Assembly: GCA_022661535.1 (NCBI GenBank) | Contig: JAKULF010000007.1 | Span: 3,472,001 to 3,536,000 of the forward strand | DNA length: 64,000 bases | Source of the DNA: Eutypa lata | Lineage: Eukaryota > Ascomycota > Sordariomycetes > Xylariales > Diatrypaceae | Reading direction: 5' to 3' | Part shown: positions 1 through 10,909 of the stretch, one piece after another | Numbering within the stretch: the stretch's first letter is position 1 | Layout: each line of letters opens with the position of its first letter | Notes under the pieces: generated by a model | Database searches by the model: none | Told to the model about the DNA's origin: nothing | What the model saw: only the letters and a program-made list of their open reading frames with translations | Position numbers and translations under genes: made by a program

Positions 1-2126
1 TCGCATTCTAGTATCCGAACCGGTGAGTCCCGAAGCCCAGTTTCATGAAAATGCCATCTCTAACTGTAGATATACATATAGGCGCTGAAATCGCCGCGGC
101 TGGATTGACTGGTGCGGCAGCCAGCAAGCTCTGGGAGCGTCATAAGAACAAGAAAGAGCACAAGAAGGATAAGGAAGTAGATGATGATTCTTACTACAGC
201 GATGACCGAAGTCGGAGTCGCGGTCATTCAAGAAGCCTATCAAGATCCAGGTCTCGTACTCGCAGCCCACATGCGCGGCCTTCGGCGGCTGATAGAGAAT
301 TAGGCCTGGTTCCAGTGGCAGTTCCCGGCGTGGAGTACGGTAGCCAACCCATCGACCTGCACGACGGATACGACTCGGCCGCCGAGGAGCGGAGACACCG
401 GTCCCGCCGTCACCACCGGTCCTCCTCTTCCCCGTCCGACCCGGAGGCCAAGAAGAAGAGAAGCCGGAGCCGGTTGCGCGAGGTAGCTGCCGGCGTCCTC
501 GGGACGGGAGCCGCTGCCATCGGCCTCAAGAAGTATCAGGACCGTCAGAAGAGTAAGGACCGAGACCGCGACCGCGACCGCGACCGCGACCGCAAACGAG
601 ATGAAAAACCCCGTGAGAGGAGCCGAGAGGTTTCCCAAGATAGATCTCGAGATCGGGACCGAACCAGACGGTCTCGGGATCGCGAACGTAGACGTATGTA
701 CCAGTAACTCTTCCGCTACACGAGTTAATCTGCTAACGTTAACTCTAGGCTACGAAGACGAGGCCCAGCCCGATCCGTATTATTCCGACTACGACGTGGA
801 AGCGCCTCCATCACCTCATTACGCCTCCGGTGGAGCCTACTACCCTCCACCACCGGGGCCTGCACCGCCTCCGGCAACCATGCCAACTCCGCCACCAACG
901 GGACCGGCTGGTCCGGGGGCTGCGCCAGGTGATTTTGTCCAGCACCCAAACCAGTCTACAATGAACCTAAACGCCTACCCCCCGCCCCCTCCGCTTAACA
1001 CCTACAACCCCCAGGATTATACCAACATACCGCCCCCACCCCCTGGACCTCCCCCGCCGGGTGCTGGCGGTGGTCATCCGCCCGGGCCTGATAATGTGAG
1101 TCATCATGTGCATTTCGATGACAACCATCATCCTCATCGTGAAACCTCTCGGAGCACGGTAGCTAGTGAGCAGGGTGCGTCTTGAGCTTTTACAACAAAG
1201 AACAAAAGGAGTGCTTGTTACTCTTGGTATAAATATAGAAACTTTCTACGTAGTAGTCGCTAACATGACTTCTCTCAACAGACGCTCTAGATGAGGCCCG
1301 CAACGAGCCCTCGTCCCGGACCCCTTCCCCCGCCCCTAAAGTCAAATTCGGCCCGCTTTCCCCGAAGTCTTCCCAGACCCTCCTACGGCACCGCAAAGGG
1401 ACATCCGCAGACCGCGCAAGAGGACGTTCCCCATCCTCATCCCAACCCAAGCCAGAAGAAGAACCACCAACAACACCACCAGAAGAGCCGAAAACACGTC
1501 CAGCCCTAACGCGGCGCCGCTCAGGTTCCGACCCATCCGCCGACCGCCGCCCCCTCGTTCGGCAGCGGCGGCGCAGACGTTCCAAAGGCGACGGCGACGA
1601 ATCCCACATTCTCCTATCTTCTTCGGATGATGACAATGAAGGCGAGGTCGAGGTCTTACCCGACAGGTTCGACGCCTCGGGTAAGCCGCTAGACGCCCGA
1701 GACCCGCGGCGCTGGGCGAGCCGGCGCGGCGACTTCGAATACAGACCCTCCTCTTCTTCCCCGCGCGACAATCCGAACGGCGGGGACGGCTGGGACGTGC
1801 GGGGGTCCTGGGGCGTCGGCGGTACGGACCCCGAGGCCGTGGATACTATTGCGCGCACGATCGGCGATGTCTTGGAGGGACGGACGAGCTGGATGGGGTT
1901 GTTGGGGGATTTCTTGAGGAAGGGGGCTTTGCCCGGGTTGGAAGGTGGTGATGGTGGTGGTGGTGGTCGAGATAAGGAGAGACGGCGGCGCGAAATCGAT
2001 GATGGCGGCGGTGGTGTTGAGTCGGATGACGAGGGCTTGAGTCGAAGTAGGAGGAGGCCGCGAAAGTGGCGGCGGAGACCGAGACGGCGTGAGGAAGACG
2101 ATGATAATGACGAGGATAACTACTGA
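1..2126 (+). CDS. DUF3824-type basic, Pro-rich protein (5' truncated by window)
   Basis: Exons <1-22, 82-693, 749-1174 and 1282-2126; the joins keep one frame and end at TGA 2124-2126. Introns begin GTGAGT, GTATGT and GTGCGT, and the second and third have CTAAC branch points. The reading frame is already open at base 1, so the start lies outside the window. The visible protein begins with a short Ala/Gly segment (TGAEIAAAGLTGAAASKLWE), then an RS/RD-rich region with DRDRDRDRDR runs, a second Ala/Gly segment (AAGVLGTGAAAIGLKKYQ), proline runs (IPPPPPGPPPP), and a C-terminal part with a conserved-looking DRFDASGKPLDARDPRRW stretch. This order matches fungal DUF3824 proteins, whose function is unknown. 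The short hydrophobic stretches could contact membrane, but that is inference. Confidence 0.8.
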
Positions 2127-3011
2127 TGATTATGAGGGTAATGTGTGTTGAGGAGCCGGCAAAAGAGTCTGTTGTCGTTACTGTTTGGTTTTCCTATCTA
2201 CACATTTTTCTTATATGATTACGCTACGCGATATACGTCTGATGATCTCGACTATGAAAGACAAGAGTTGGTTCACGGGAAAGGGGGGGTTTTCCTTCTC
2301 GTTGGTGTCGTCGGCTTGCAGTTTTTTATACATCATTTTACATGTACCTACCTGGTTGGTATGATTACGATGATCATGATGACTGATAACGAATTTCATG
2401 TCAAATTTATTCGATAGATAATTTCTCATTACTTTTTGGTTAAATTTTATATAACGAACGTCCTTTCTTTTTTCTGGACACAGATTTCTTCTACCTTTTT
2501 TCCAAATGTGACTGCCAGCATGAATAAAGGGTGTGAGTAAGCGCGATACATTGGAAGAGAGGCATGTCTCTGTGATCTGCATATTGGTTATGACGACTGT
2601 ATGCCTCGCTAGTAATTTCACCCCCTTTAAACTACCATGGGGTTATGAATATTTTGGAGATTCAATGTATTCTACAAAATTATTCACCTAGGCCCCTCAC
2701 ATGGATGGGACGAATGAGTTCACTCGGCCATTGTGTACATTGAGATCCATTCATCCGATGTTCCTAGGCATCAAGAGTACTTGCTCGTTTCATTCTACCT
2801 ATCTAGCAAACAGTAGCGCCGATATTAATTACTACTTTGACGCCGTCCTTTTCAGCGGAGAATTCAGGGGTAATGTACATAGGTTTGCTACATAAGCACC
2901 AATCAAGCGGGCTGAAACAACCGACAGCTTGCTGTTTGTAAATTATGATATTTCATGTCGTTGTATTGTTGCACAGATCTCCTCTCTATAAGTCTAGTAG
3001 CTAGATATTCA
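2127..3011. other. intergenic spacer, convergent gene ends
   Basis: This 885-base spacer lies between the 3' ends of the DUF3824-type gene (+) and the Scj1-type gene (-). It is moderately AT-rich and should hold the two 3' UTRs. I see no open frame with coding character, no tRNA and no notable repeat. Confidence 0.6.
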
Positions 3012-4367
3012 TCACAATTCATCCTTCGTATCTTGGCCGGGCCCAGATTCGGACACATCCGGCCTCCCGCTCTCTTTGTGCAGGTCGATGGCGTACTTCC
3101 CCCGCCACTTCTGCCACACGGACCAGAACTCCTTCTCCATGCCCGACTCCATCTGGTCGGGCAGCACGACGGCGTACTCGACGTAGAGCTTGCCGAACTT
3201 GGTCTCGTGGTACACGGAGTCGCCCTGCTCGTCCCACACGGGCATCCCCTCGCCCTCGACGGTATCCACTTGGCCGGGTTGCACGACCACGCCTCGCTCC
3301 CGCCCTAGGCGCACGATGTGGCCGTCGAGGTGGGTCAGGTTGCGGGACCAGTCGCCCATCCACGCCTCGCGGAGGGACAGCACCTCCCGCCAGAACAGAT
3401 CATCGCCCTTGCGGCGGAAGAAGGCGCCGTCGACATGGTCCGGGTTGTCGTTGAAGTCGGGCTCCTTCTCGACGAGCGTGACGCGCAGGTCGCCGGCGAT
3501 GTAGTCCGGGCTGGCGTCGGCCTCGTTCTCGTAGATGACGGTGGCGCCGCTGGCGACGCCGCGGTCGATCTTGAGGGACACGGTGGTCGGCTTGCGGAGG
3601 ACGCGGTTCCCGCCGCACACGGGGCACTTGTGCTTGATGGTCTTGCCGCGGCCACCGCACGAGTCGCACTGCATCTGGAGCTGCTGGAACATGCCGGGCG
3701 CGAGCTGGTGCTTGACGATGCGCACGCCGTGGCCGCCGCAGACGCGGCAGGTCTCGACGACGCCGTCGGCCGACCCGCTGCCGTCGCACTCCTCGCAGAT
3801 CTGCTGCTTCTCCCACTGGAACTCCGTGTCCATGCCGTTGTAGAAGTCGCGCAGCGAGATGCCCACCCGGATCTCCATGTCGCGCCCGCGCGGCTGTCCT
3901 CGCTGGTAGTGGCCGCCCCCGCCGAAGAACCGGCTGAACAGGTCGAACGGATCGTGGTGGTGCCCTCCGCCTCCACCTGGTTGCCGTTGTTTGAGCCCCT
4001 CGTGTCCGTATTGGTCGTAGATCTTGCGCGTGTCAGGGTCAATCAACGCTTCGTAGGCTTCGGCCACTTCGACGAATTTGCCCTCGGCGGTTGCGTCGCC
4101 TCTGTGTAGGAGAAAGGGCGTTTGTTAGTCGGACGGAAAGGTCAAGTGACAGTGACATAGTGGTGCGGGCTACTTGTGGGATGGGTAGAGGACTCACGGG
4201 TTCTTGTCTGGGTGGTACTTCTTGCTGAGTTGTCGATATGCTGACTTGATCTGCTTATCGTTCGCCTGACGGTCTATGCCTAGGACCTTATAGAAGTCTT
4301 CGGCGCAGAGGACGAGTTGCGCAAACCCCAGGCAGAGGAGCAGCAGAGCTGCCCCGTGTAATATCAT
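3012..4367 (-). CDS. scj1: ER-lumenal DnaJ/Hsp40 co-chaperone, Scj1 type
   Basis: Two exons (4367-4198, 4101-3012) joined by a 96-base GTGAGT..CACAG intron give 419 residues. The order is a signal peptide (about 1-22, with a LLLLCLGFA core), a J domain with the catalytic HPD at 52-54, a Gly-rich linker ([20 protein letters not shown]), a zinc-binding domain with four Cys motifs ([32 protein letters not shown]), the C-terminal substrate-binding domain, and a final KDEL. Signal peptide plus KDEL places it in the ER lumen, where Scj1 proteins stimulate the Hsp70 Kar2/BiP in folding and ER-associated degradation. The fourth Cys motif ends NR rather than GxG. Its codons are strongly GC-ending compared with neighbouring spacer DNA. 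A type-I DnaJ of another compartment is unlikely given the KDEL. Confidence 0.93.
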
Positions 4368-5301
4368 CTTGCCAAATTAACTGGTATTGCTTGAGGGTTC
4401 CAGTTTGAATCGGTGACGGGATATTCGTGGAATATTTGGTGTTGAAGACGACGAGGCTATGGTAGTAGCAGCATAGGGAACATGAATAGGAGAAGGATGA
4501 CAGCAACCTTCTCTGAGGAGAGGCTATCCTTTTTACATGTAAGTATTTATTAATGTACAGGTATTTACGCGTAGAAATATATTGTATGGTATTTCCAACT
4601 ATGTGGGAGGTAAGTTCACGGGTCACGGTTGGAACTAGGAACAATGGTGGGTGGTCTTCCTATTATAAGATAGAAGATCCCTTGACGATATCGCAAACGT
4701 GTTAAAACGACTTTCAATTGAGCTGAAGGAGATAAGATAACGAAGGACGTCACTACTTGGCAAGAGACTACCTGTTACCTAGTAGATATTATTTACTCTG
4801 ATTGGACGGAAATGTCTCGATGCGGAAAGCTTCTACTACGTATTATGTATTCAATTTCTCTCAATTTCTCTGATAGTAGCATATCAACTTAAAAGTTAGC
4901 AAGACTGTCGAATAATGATACACTGTATTCAAAACATGAAATACCTTATTCTTACCTAATCCATAGTATTTGATCCGGCTTGTCTGTCGAAAGGAGTTCT
5001 AAATAGATTGCTAAGTACGATGTACTGGTAGTTAGTGGATAGAACGATTCTAGAAGCATTTTAACTAGTTAATATTTGATTGCCGGGGAATATGCACTAC
5101 TGGAGTTTTGCTTACGATCCACTGAACTTAGGTACTCCGGAAGCTTGCCTAGAATCGCCATAACTAATCATCAATCTTGTCTGCGTGAACTTTTAACTAT
5201 CTAGGTACACTATTCGACCAGCCTGGTTTCAAATATCAAGAGTCAAGGGTACGACGAGATCACCTAATCACATCTTAGTTGGTCCGGCCATGGGCTATGG
5301 T
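4368..5301. other. spacer upstream of the Scj1-type gene
   Basis: These 934 bases run from the Scj1-type start codon to the left inverted repeat of the AT-rich element. They should contain the chaperone promoter. Base composition is ordinary to slightly AT-rich. I see no gene. The octamer TCCGGCCA at 5283-5290 repeats the outer end of the adjacent inverted repeat. Confidence 0.55.
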
Positions 5302-5303
5302 TA

Positions 5304-5350
5304 TCCGGCCACCTGTTCGTTTGTATTGCAAAGGTGGCAAGGACTTCCGC
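5304..5350 (+). repeat. left terminal inverted repeat
   Basis: Counting from G5300, 22 of the first 23 bases match the reverse complement of 10776-10798, and about 38 of the first 50 match without gaps. Ten of the twelve differences are transitions, as RIP would produce. Confidence 0.8.
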
Positions 5351-6614
5351 AACCCTTTCCGTCTAAGTACCAAATACATTACGTACGTATTATAATTCGA
5401 TATCGAAAAAATATAAAAATTATCGATTAATTAAAAAATCGTATAATTTTAAATCGAAAATATATAAAAATTATTAATTAATTAAAAAATTATAAAAATT
5501 ATAATTAAAAAAATAATTAATAAAAAAAAATAATAATATATTATTTTTATATTATTTTTATTTAAAATTATATTTATTATTAAAGTTAAAACATTATCGT
5601 TATTATTATAAATTTATATTTAATTAAAGAAAAACTTAAAATTATTTATAATAATATTAATAACGTTTTTTTTTTTTTTTTTAAATTTATTTTTATATTA
5701 TTAAAGCTTTATAAAATAATAATATTATTATTATTTTTTTCTTTTTCGTTTTTTTCGTTTTTATTTTTATTTTCGTTATTTATTTTTTATAAAATATAAA
5801 AGTATTTTTTAAGTTTTTTTTTAATTTTTATGCGTTATTTTTTTAATATAAAACGATATTTAAATTATAAATTTAAATAATTATATTAATAATATATATA
5901 ATATAAATTTTAATAAATTATATATCGTTTAATAATATAAAAGTAAATATAAAAATTATTAAAATAAAAATAAAAACGAAAATAAAAATTATTAAAATTA
6001 AAATTAAATTATTAAAAATTATATTATAATTAATAATATTATAATTATAATAATAATAAAATTATAAATTTATATATTTATAATAAATTTTTTAATTATT
6101 ATAAATATAATTTATATAAAAATTATTATCGTTTATATATAAATTAATATAAACGTTTTATAAACTTTTTTTATTATAATAATAAATATATTTTTATTAT
6201 ATAATAATATTAAAAACTTATAATAAAGTTATATTAAAATTTCGATTAAAATTTAAAGTTTAAAAAAAAAAATTAAATTTTTTATTTTTTCGTTAATTAT
6301 AAAAAAAGTTATAAAAAAATTTTATAATTAAACGATTTAATAAAAAAATAAAAAAAAAAATTATTAATTTTATAATATAATAACGATAAATTTATTTATA
6401 AATATTTTAAATAATCGTTTAAATTATTTTAAAAATAAAAGTTAAAATTAATTAATTATTATAATATATAATAAAATAAAAAGCGAAAAATATATTATTA
6501 ATTATTAAAATTAAAGTTAAAATCGTTTTTGTTTTTTTTAAAAAAAAAAAAAAAAAAAAACGAAAAAAAATTATAAATTAAATTATTTTAATTTAAAAAT
6601 TAAATCGATAAAAA

Positions 6615-6659
<45 letters not shown>

Positions 6660-6690
6660 CGTTATTATTATTATTATTATTATTATTATA
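6615..6690. repeat. (ATT)n microsatellite
   Basis: About 75 bases of ATT trinucleotide repeats, interrupted once by CG at 6660-6661. It lies inside the AT-rich element. It could be replication slippage in degraded DNA. Confidence 0.85.
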
Positions 6691-6800
6691 ATAATATATT
6701 TATATTTTAATATATTATATATATTAATTTAAATTATATTATTAAAAAAAAAATTAAAAAAAATTTAAATATATTTTTTAAAAATATATAATTATATATA

Positions 6801-7030
6801 TAAATATATTTAATATATTTATTTAATTTAAAATTATTAAAGTAAATATATTTAATATATTTACTTAATTTAAAATTATTTATAAATATATAAAATTATT
6901 AAAATAAATATATTTAATATATTTATTTAATTTAAAATTATTTATAAATATATAAAATTATTAAAATAAATATATTTAATATAATTATTTAATTTATAAT
7001 TACTTTTAAATATATAAAATTAAATATATA
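6801..7030. repeat. 62-base tandem repeat in the AT island
   Basis: The block beginning TAAATATATTTAATATATTT recurs at 6843, 6905 and 6967, an exact spacing of 62 bases. A shortened copy begins at 6801. The copies differ by a few substitutions, so the array has aged together with the element. Confidence 0.75.
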
Positions 7031-10000
7031 AATATAATTAATATATTTATTCGATTTAAAAAATTATTTATTTAAAAAATATTAATTTAAAATTATTTAT
7101 TTTAAAATATTAAATATATTTATTTAATTTATTTTTTTTACTTTAATTATAATATATTAATTTTACGTTTTTTTAACGTATTAAATATATTTATTTAATT
7201 TATATTTTTTATTTTACGTATTATAATATATTAATATTATACGTTTTTTAATTTTATTATATTAATATTAATTTTTTTTATATTAAATTATTTTATTATA
7301 TTTAAAATAACTTTATATTATAATTTTAAAACTTTTATTTTTACTTTATATTTAAATAATATTATAAATATTTATTATAAAGTTTTATAAACTTTATATA
7401 ATTTTTTTTAAAAGTTATTAATAATTTTTTTAAAATTAATTTTTTATTAATAAAAAATATCGATAATATAATTTAATTTATTATTATAAAAAAAGTTTTT
7501 TATTTTATAATAAAAATTAAAATCGTTATTTTTTTATAAATAAATAATTTAAATAAAATATTATTTCGTTAAAAGCTTAAATAATAATTAATAAAAAAAA
7601 ATATTTATAAAATAATTATTATTTTTAATATTAATAATAAACGTAATAAAACATTAAAATAAAACGAAAATTATTTAATAATAAAAGTTAAAAATACTTT
7701 TTAATATTATTAAATTTAAAAATTATAATCTTTTTTTTATAATAAATTATATTATTTTTATTTTTATTTTTTAAAAATTATTAAATAATTTAAAATTATT
7801 TTTTTATTTTATTTAATATATTAAAAAATAATATTTTTAAGTTTTAATTAAAAAAGTCGTTATTAAAAAAAAATTAAATTTTTCGAAATTTATTAATAAC
7901 GGCTTTAATTTTAATAAATATATTTTTTTTTTATATTAAATAATAAAAATATTATTAAAAAAAATATTATCGTTAAATATTTGTTATTTTAAATTATTAA
8001 ATTTTAATTTAAAATGTTACGTTTTAATAAAATTTATTATAATATATTAAAAAAATAAAAATATTTTTATATAAAATTAATACGTTTATTTTATAATATT
8101 TATTTATTATTTATATTATAAATATTTTATATTAATTTAATTATTAATTTATTAATAAATATTAATAATATAATTAATAAATTTTAAATATTTATTTTTC
8201 GATTTATAAATATATAATATTTTAAATATATATTTATATATTTTTTTAAAAAATTTTTATTTTTTATATCGTTTAAAAAGAATTTTTTTATAATAATAAA
8301 TATATAAAAAATATTAAATTTTAAATATATTAAATTCGTTTTTATAATAAATATTAAAAACATATTAAATTATTAATTATTTAATATTAAAATTATTTAT
8401 TAATATATATTTTAATTTTTATTTATATTTAAAATCGTCGTTTTAATTAATAATTATTTTTAAAATTTCGAAAATTATAAAATTATTTTAATATTTAAAG
8501 TAAAAAAAAATATATAAAATTTAATTATTATATTTATTATAAGTAAAAATAATAAAAAGATATTATATTTATTTAAATATTATATTATTATAAATAAAAT
8601 TTATTAACGTAAAAATTTCTTTTTAAATTAATATTTAAATAAATTTTTAACGAATTTATATAAATTTAATAAAAAATATATTATTATAAACGATAATAAC
8701 GTAATTATATTAATAATATATTTAAAAAAGTTTTTAAAATTATTTATTTATATTAATAAATTAAGTTTTTTTATTTTTATAAATATTTATATATATTAAT
8801 AATATTTAAAATAAAAGTTTATTAATTATTTTAAACTTAATTTATAAAAAATTACGAATATTTTTAATTTAAAAAATTTTAATATATTTTAAATCGAAAA
8901 TTTTTAATATTTTATAAATTTTTAAAATATTTTATTTATTAAAAAGTTAATTTTTAATTTATTTTAAAAATTATTAAATATAAATTTATTTTTAAATTTA
9001 TTTTTAAAAGTTTATAAATATTTTAATACGATTTATATTTATACGATTTTTATAATAATATTTATAATTATTATTTTAAAAATTAACTTTATTATTATTT
9101 TAATATTAAATGTAAATATAAATTTAATATTAAATAACTTTTTAAATCGTTTTACGTTTACGTTTTTTATTTAAATTTTTATTAATTTAAAAATTAAAAA
9201 AACGTTTTTTATAATATTAATAACGAAAAAACTTTTTAATAATATTATTTTATTATTTATTTTTTTTAAAACGTATATAATAAATTAAATTTTATTATAA
9301 TTTTAATTTTTTAAATTTATTTTTTTATATAATTATTATAATAAATAAAAAAATAATAAAAAAATTAAAAAACTTTTTTTATCGTTTTATAAAATTTTTA
9401 AATAATAAAATTAATAATTTTAAATATTATTTAAATATTTTTAATTTATATATTAATTTTATATTAAATTTATTAAACTTTTTATTAAAAGATTTTAAGA
9501 TTTTAAATAAATTATAATTTAAATTATTAAAGTTTTTTTTTAAATTAAAAATTTTATTTTAATAATAAAATTTTAAACGTAAATAAAATTAATTTTATTT
9601 AATTTATATAATAACGTTAAATTAATTAAATATATAATTTAAAAATAAAATATATTAACGTTTAAAATATATAAATTTAAAAAGTATAATTTTTTAAAAC
9701 GTTTTTATATTTTTTTATTTATTTAATAATATATTTATAATTATTTAATTTATTAACGAAATTTTTTTTTTAAAATTATTAATTATAAAATTAAAAGTTT
9801 TAATATTATAATTATTTATTAAAAAATTAAAAAGTTTAATTTTATTATTATTAATTAATAAAATTTTAATTTATAATAAATTAATAAAATAATATAAAAT
9901 AATTTAACTTTTTTTATACGTTTTAATAAAAAAAAACATTTAATATTTTAAATATTTAAATTTTTAAATTAAAAATAACTTTATTATAAATTTAATAAAA

Positions 10001-10747
10001 AATAAATTAATATTATAAAATATAAAATTAAAAAAAAAAATTTATTATTTCGAAAATATAATAATTAATAAAAAAAAAATAATAATTAAAAATTAAATAA
10101 TAAATTTATTATTATATATAATAATTTTTTTATATTAAATTTTATAATTTTAAAACTTTTAATTATTAATTTATTATAAAATTTATTATAATATTAATTT
10201 AAAAATTAAAATACGTTATTATTTCGTATTAATAACGTAATTAATAATTTTATTTAAATAATATTATTAATTAATTTTTTAAAAAATTATATTAATAAAA
10301 ATAATATTATTATAAATAAATTAAAAAGTTATTCGTTTATTAATTAATTTATTAAATTAAAATTAATTTCGTAAAATTATTTTATAAAATTAAAATAAAT
10401 ATAATAATATTATTAATTAATTAAAATAAAAAAATGCATTTATTTAAAAAGTTAAAAAATTAATAAAATAAATATAATAAAAAACGAAAAAAAAAAAGTT
10501 TAATAATTATTAATTATTAAAGTAAAAGCTTTTTAAAATTTAAAATTTAAAATTTAAAATTAATAAATTTAAAATTATTACGATAATTTTAAAATTATTA
10601 TATATAATACGTAAAAAAGAAAAATAAAAAGTATTACGTATAAAGATATTAATAAATTTTATATGGTTTTAAAACTTTATTGTTTTAAGCGTGATATGCG
10701 ATTAAGAAAAAAGGGTAAAGGAATTCGTTATTTTTTTTAAATTCGTT

Positions 10748-10794
10748 TCGAAGATTCATGTTACCCTTGTATTATAAACGAACGGGTGGCCGGA
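10748..10794 (-). repeat. right terminal inverted repeat
   Basis: This is the reverse-complement partner of 5304-5350, reading TCCGGCCACCCGTTCGTTT inwards from 10794. It is followed by TA at 10795-10796. The matched bases at the very end are intact, and differences increase towards the AT-rich interior. Confidence 0.8.
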
Positions 10795-10796
10795 TA

Positions 10797-10909
10797 ACGC
10801 TTGCGCGGTTATGTGGGTTTAATAAATCTATTGCATTTCGTATACGTCGTTGCTACTGGCCTTGACCTTCTCTCCCACGTCATTACCGTAAACGACACCT
10901 TCGGCCGCT
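10797..10909. promoter_or_regulatory. short 5' region of the Prp2-type gene next to the transposon end
   Basis: Only 113 bases of ordinary DNA separate the TA flanking the element from the helicase start codon. It contains a C/T-rich stretch (CTTGACCTTCTCTCCCACG) that could surround the transcription start. No TATA box is evident. Any further promoter elements would have to lie inside the element, or this is the whole remaining promoter. Confidence 0.4.

Larger units (their letters stand above)
5304..10794. mobile_element. RIP-degraded DNA transposon bounded by terminal inverted repeats
   Basis: A 5,491-base segment is bounded by inverted repeats starting TCCGGCCACC, each preceded or followed by TA (5302-5303 and 10795-10796), which fits a TA target duplication as in Tc1/mariner-type elements. 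The outermost 90 bases on the left and about 60 on the right keep normal composition. Between about 5395 and 10640 the DNA is almost pure A and T, with no open frame of any length. Such one-way loss of C and G inside a repeat is the hallmark of fungal RIP. The length is large for a simple Tc1/mariner element, so nested insertions are possible. The superfamily cannot be named because no protein survives. Confidence 0.75.

Noticed and set aside
601..1185. separate Pro-rich gene starting at 601
   Set aside because: The first 145 bases overlap the DUF3824-type exon in a different frame; splicing at 694/748 joins its later part to that gene.
3318..4109. 263-codon plus-strand frame opposite the Scj1-type exon
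   Set aside because: It is an antisense shadow of GC-rich coding DNA; the chaperone reading has clear domains.
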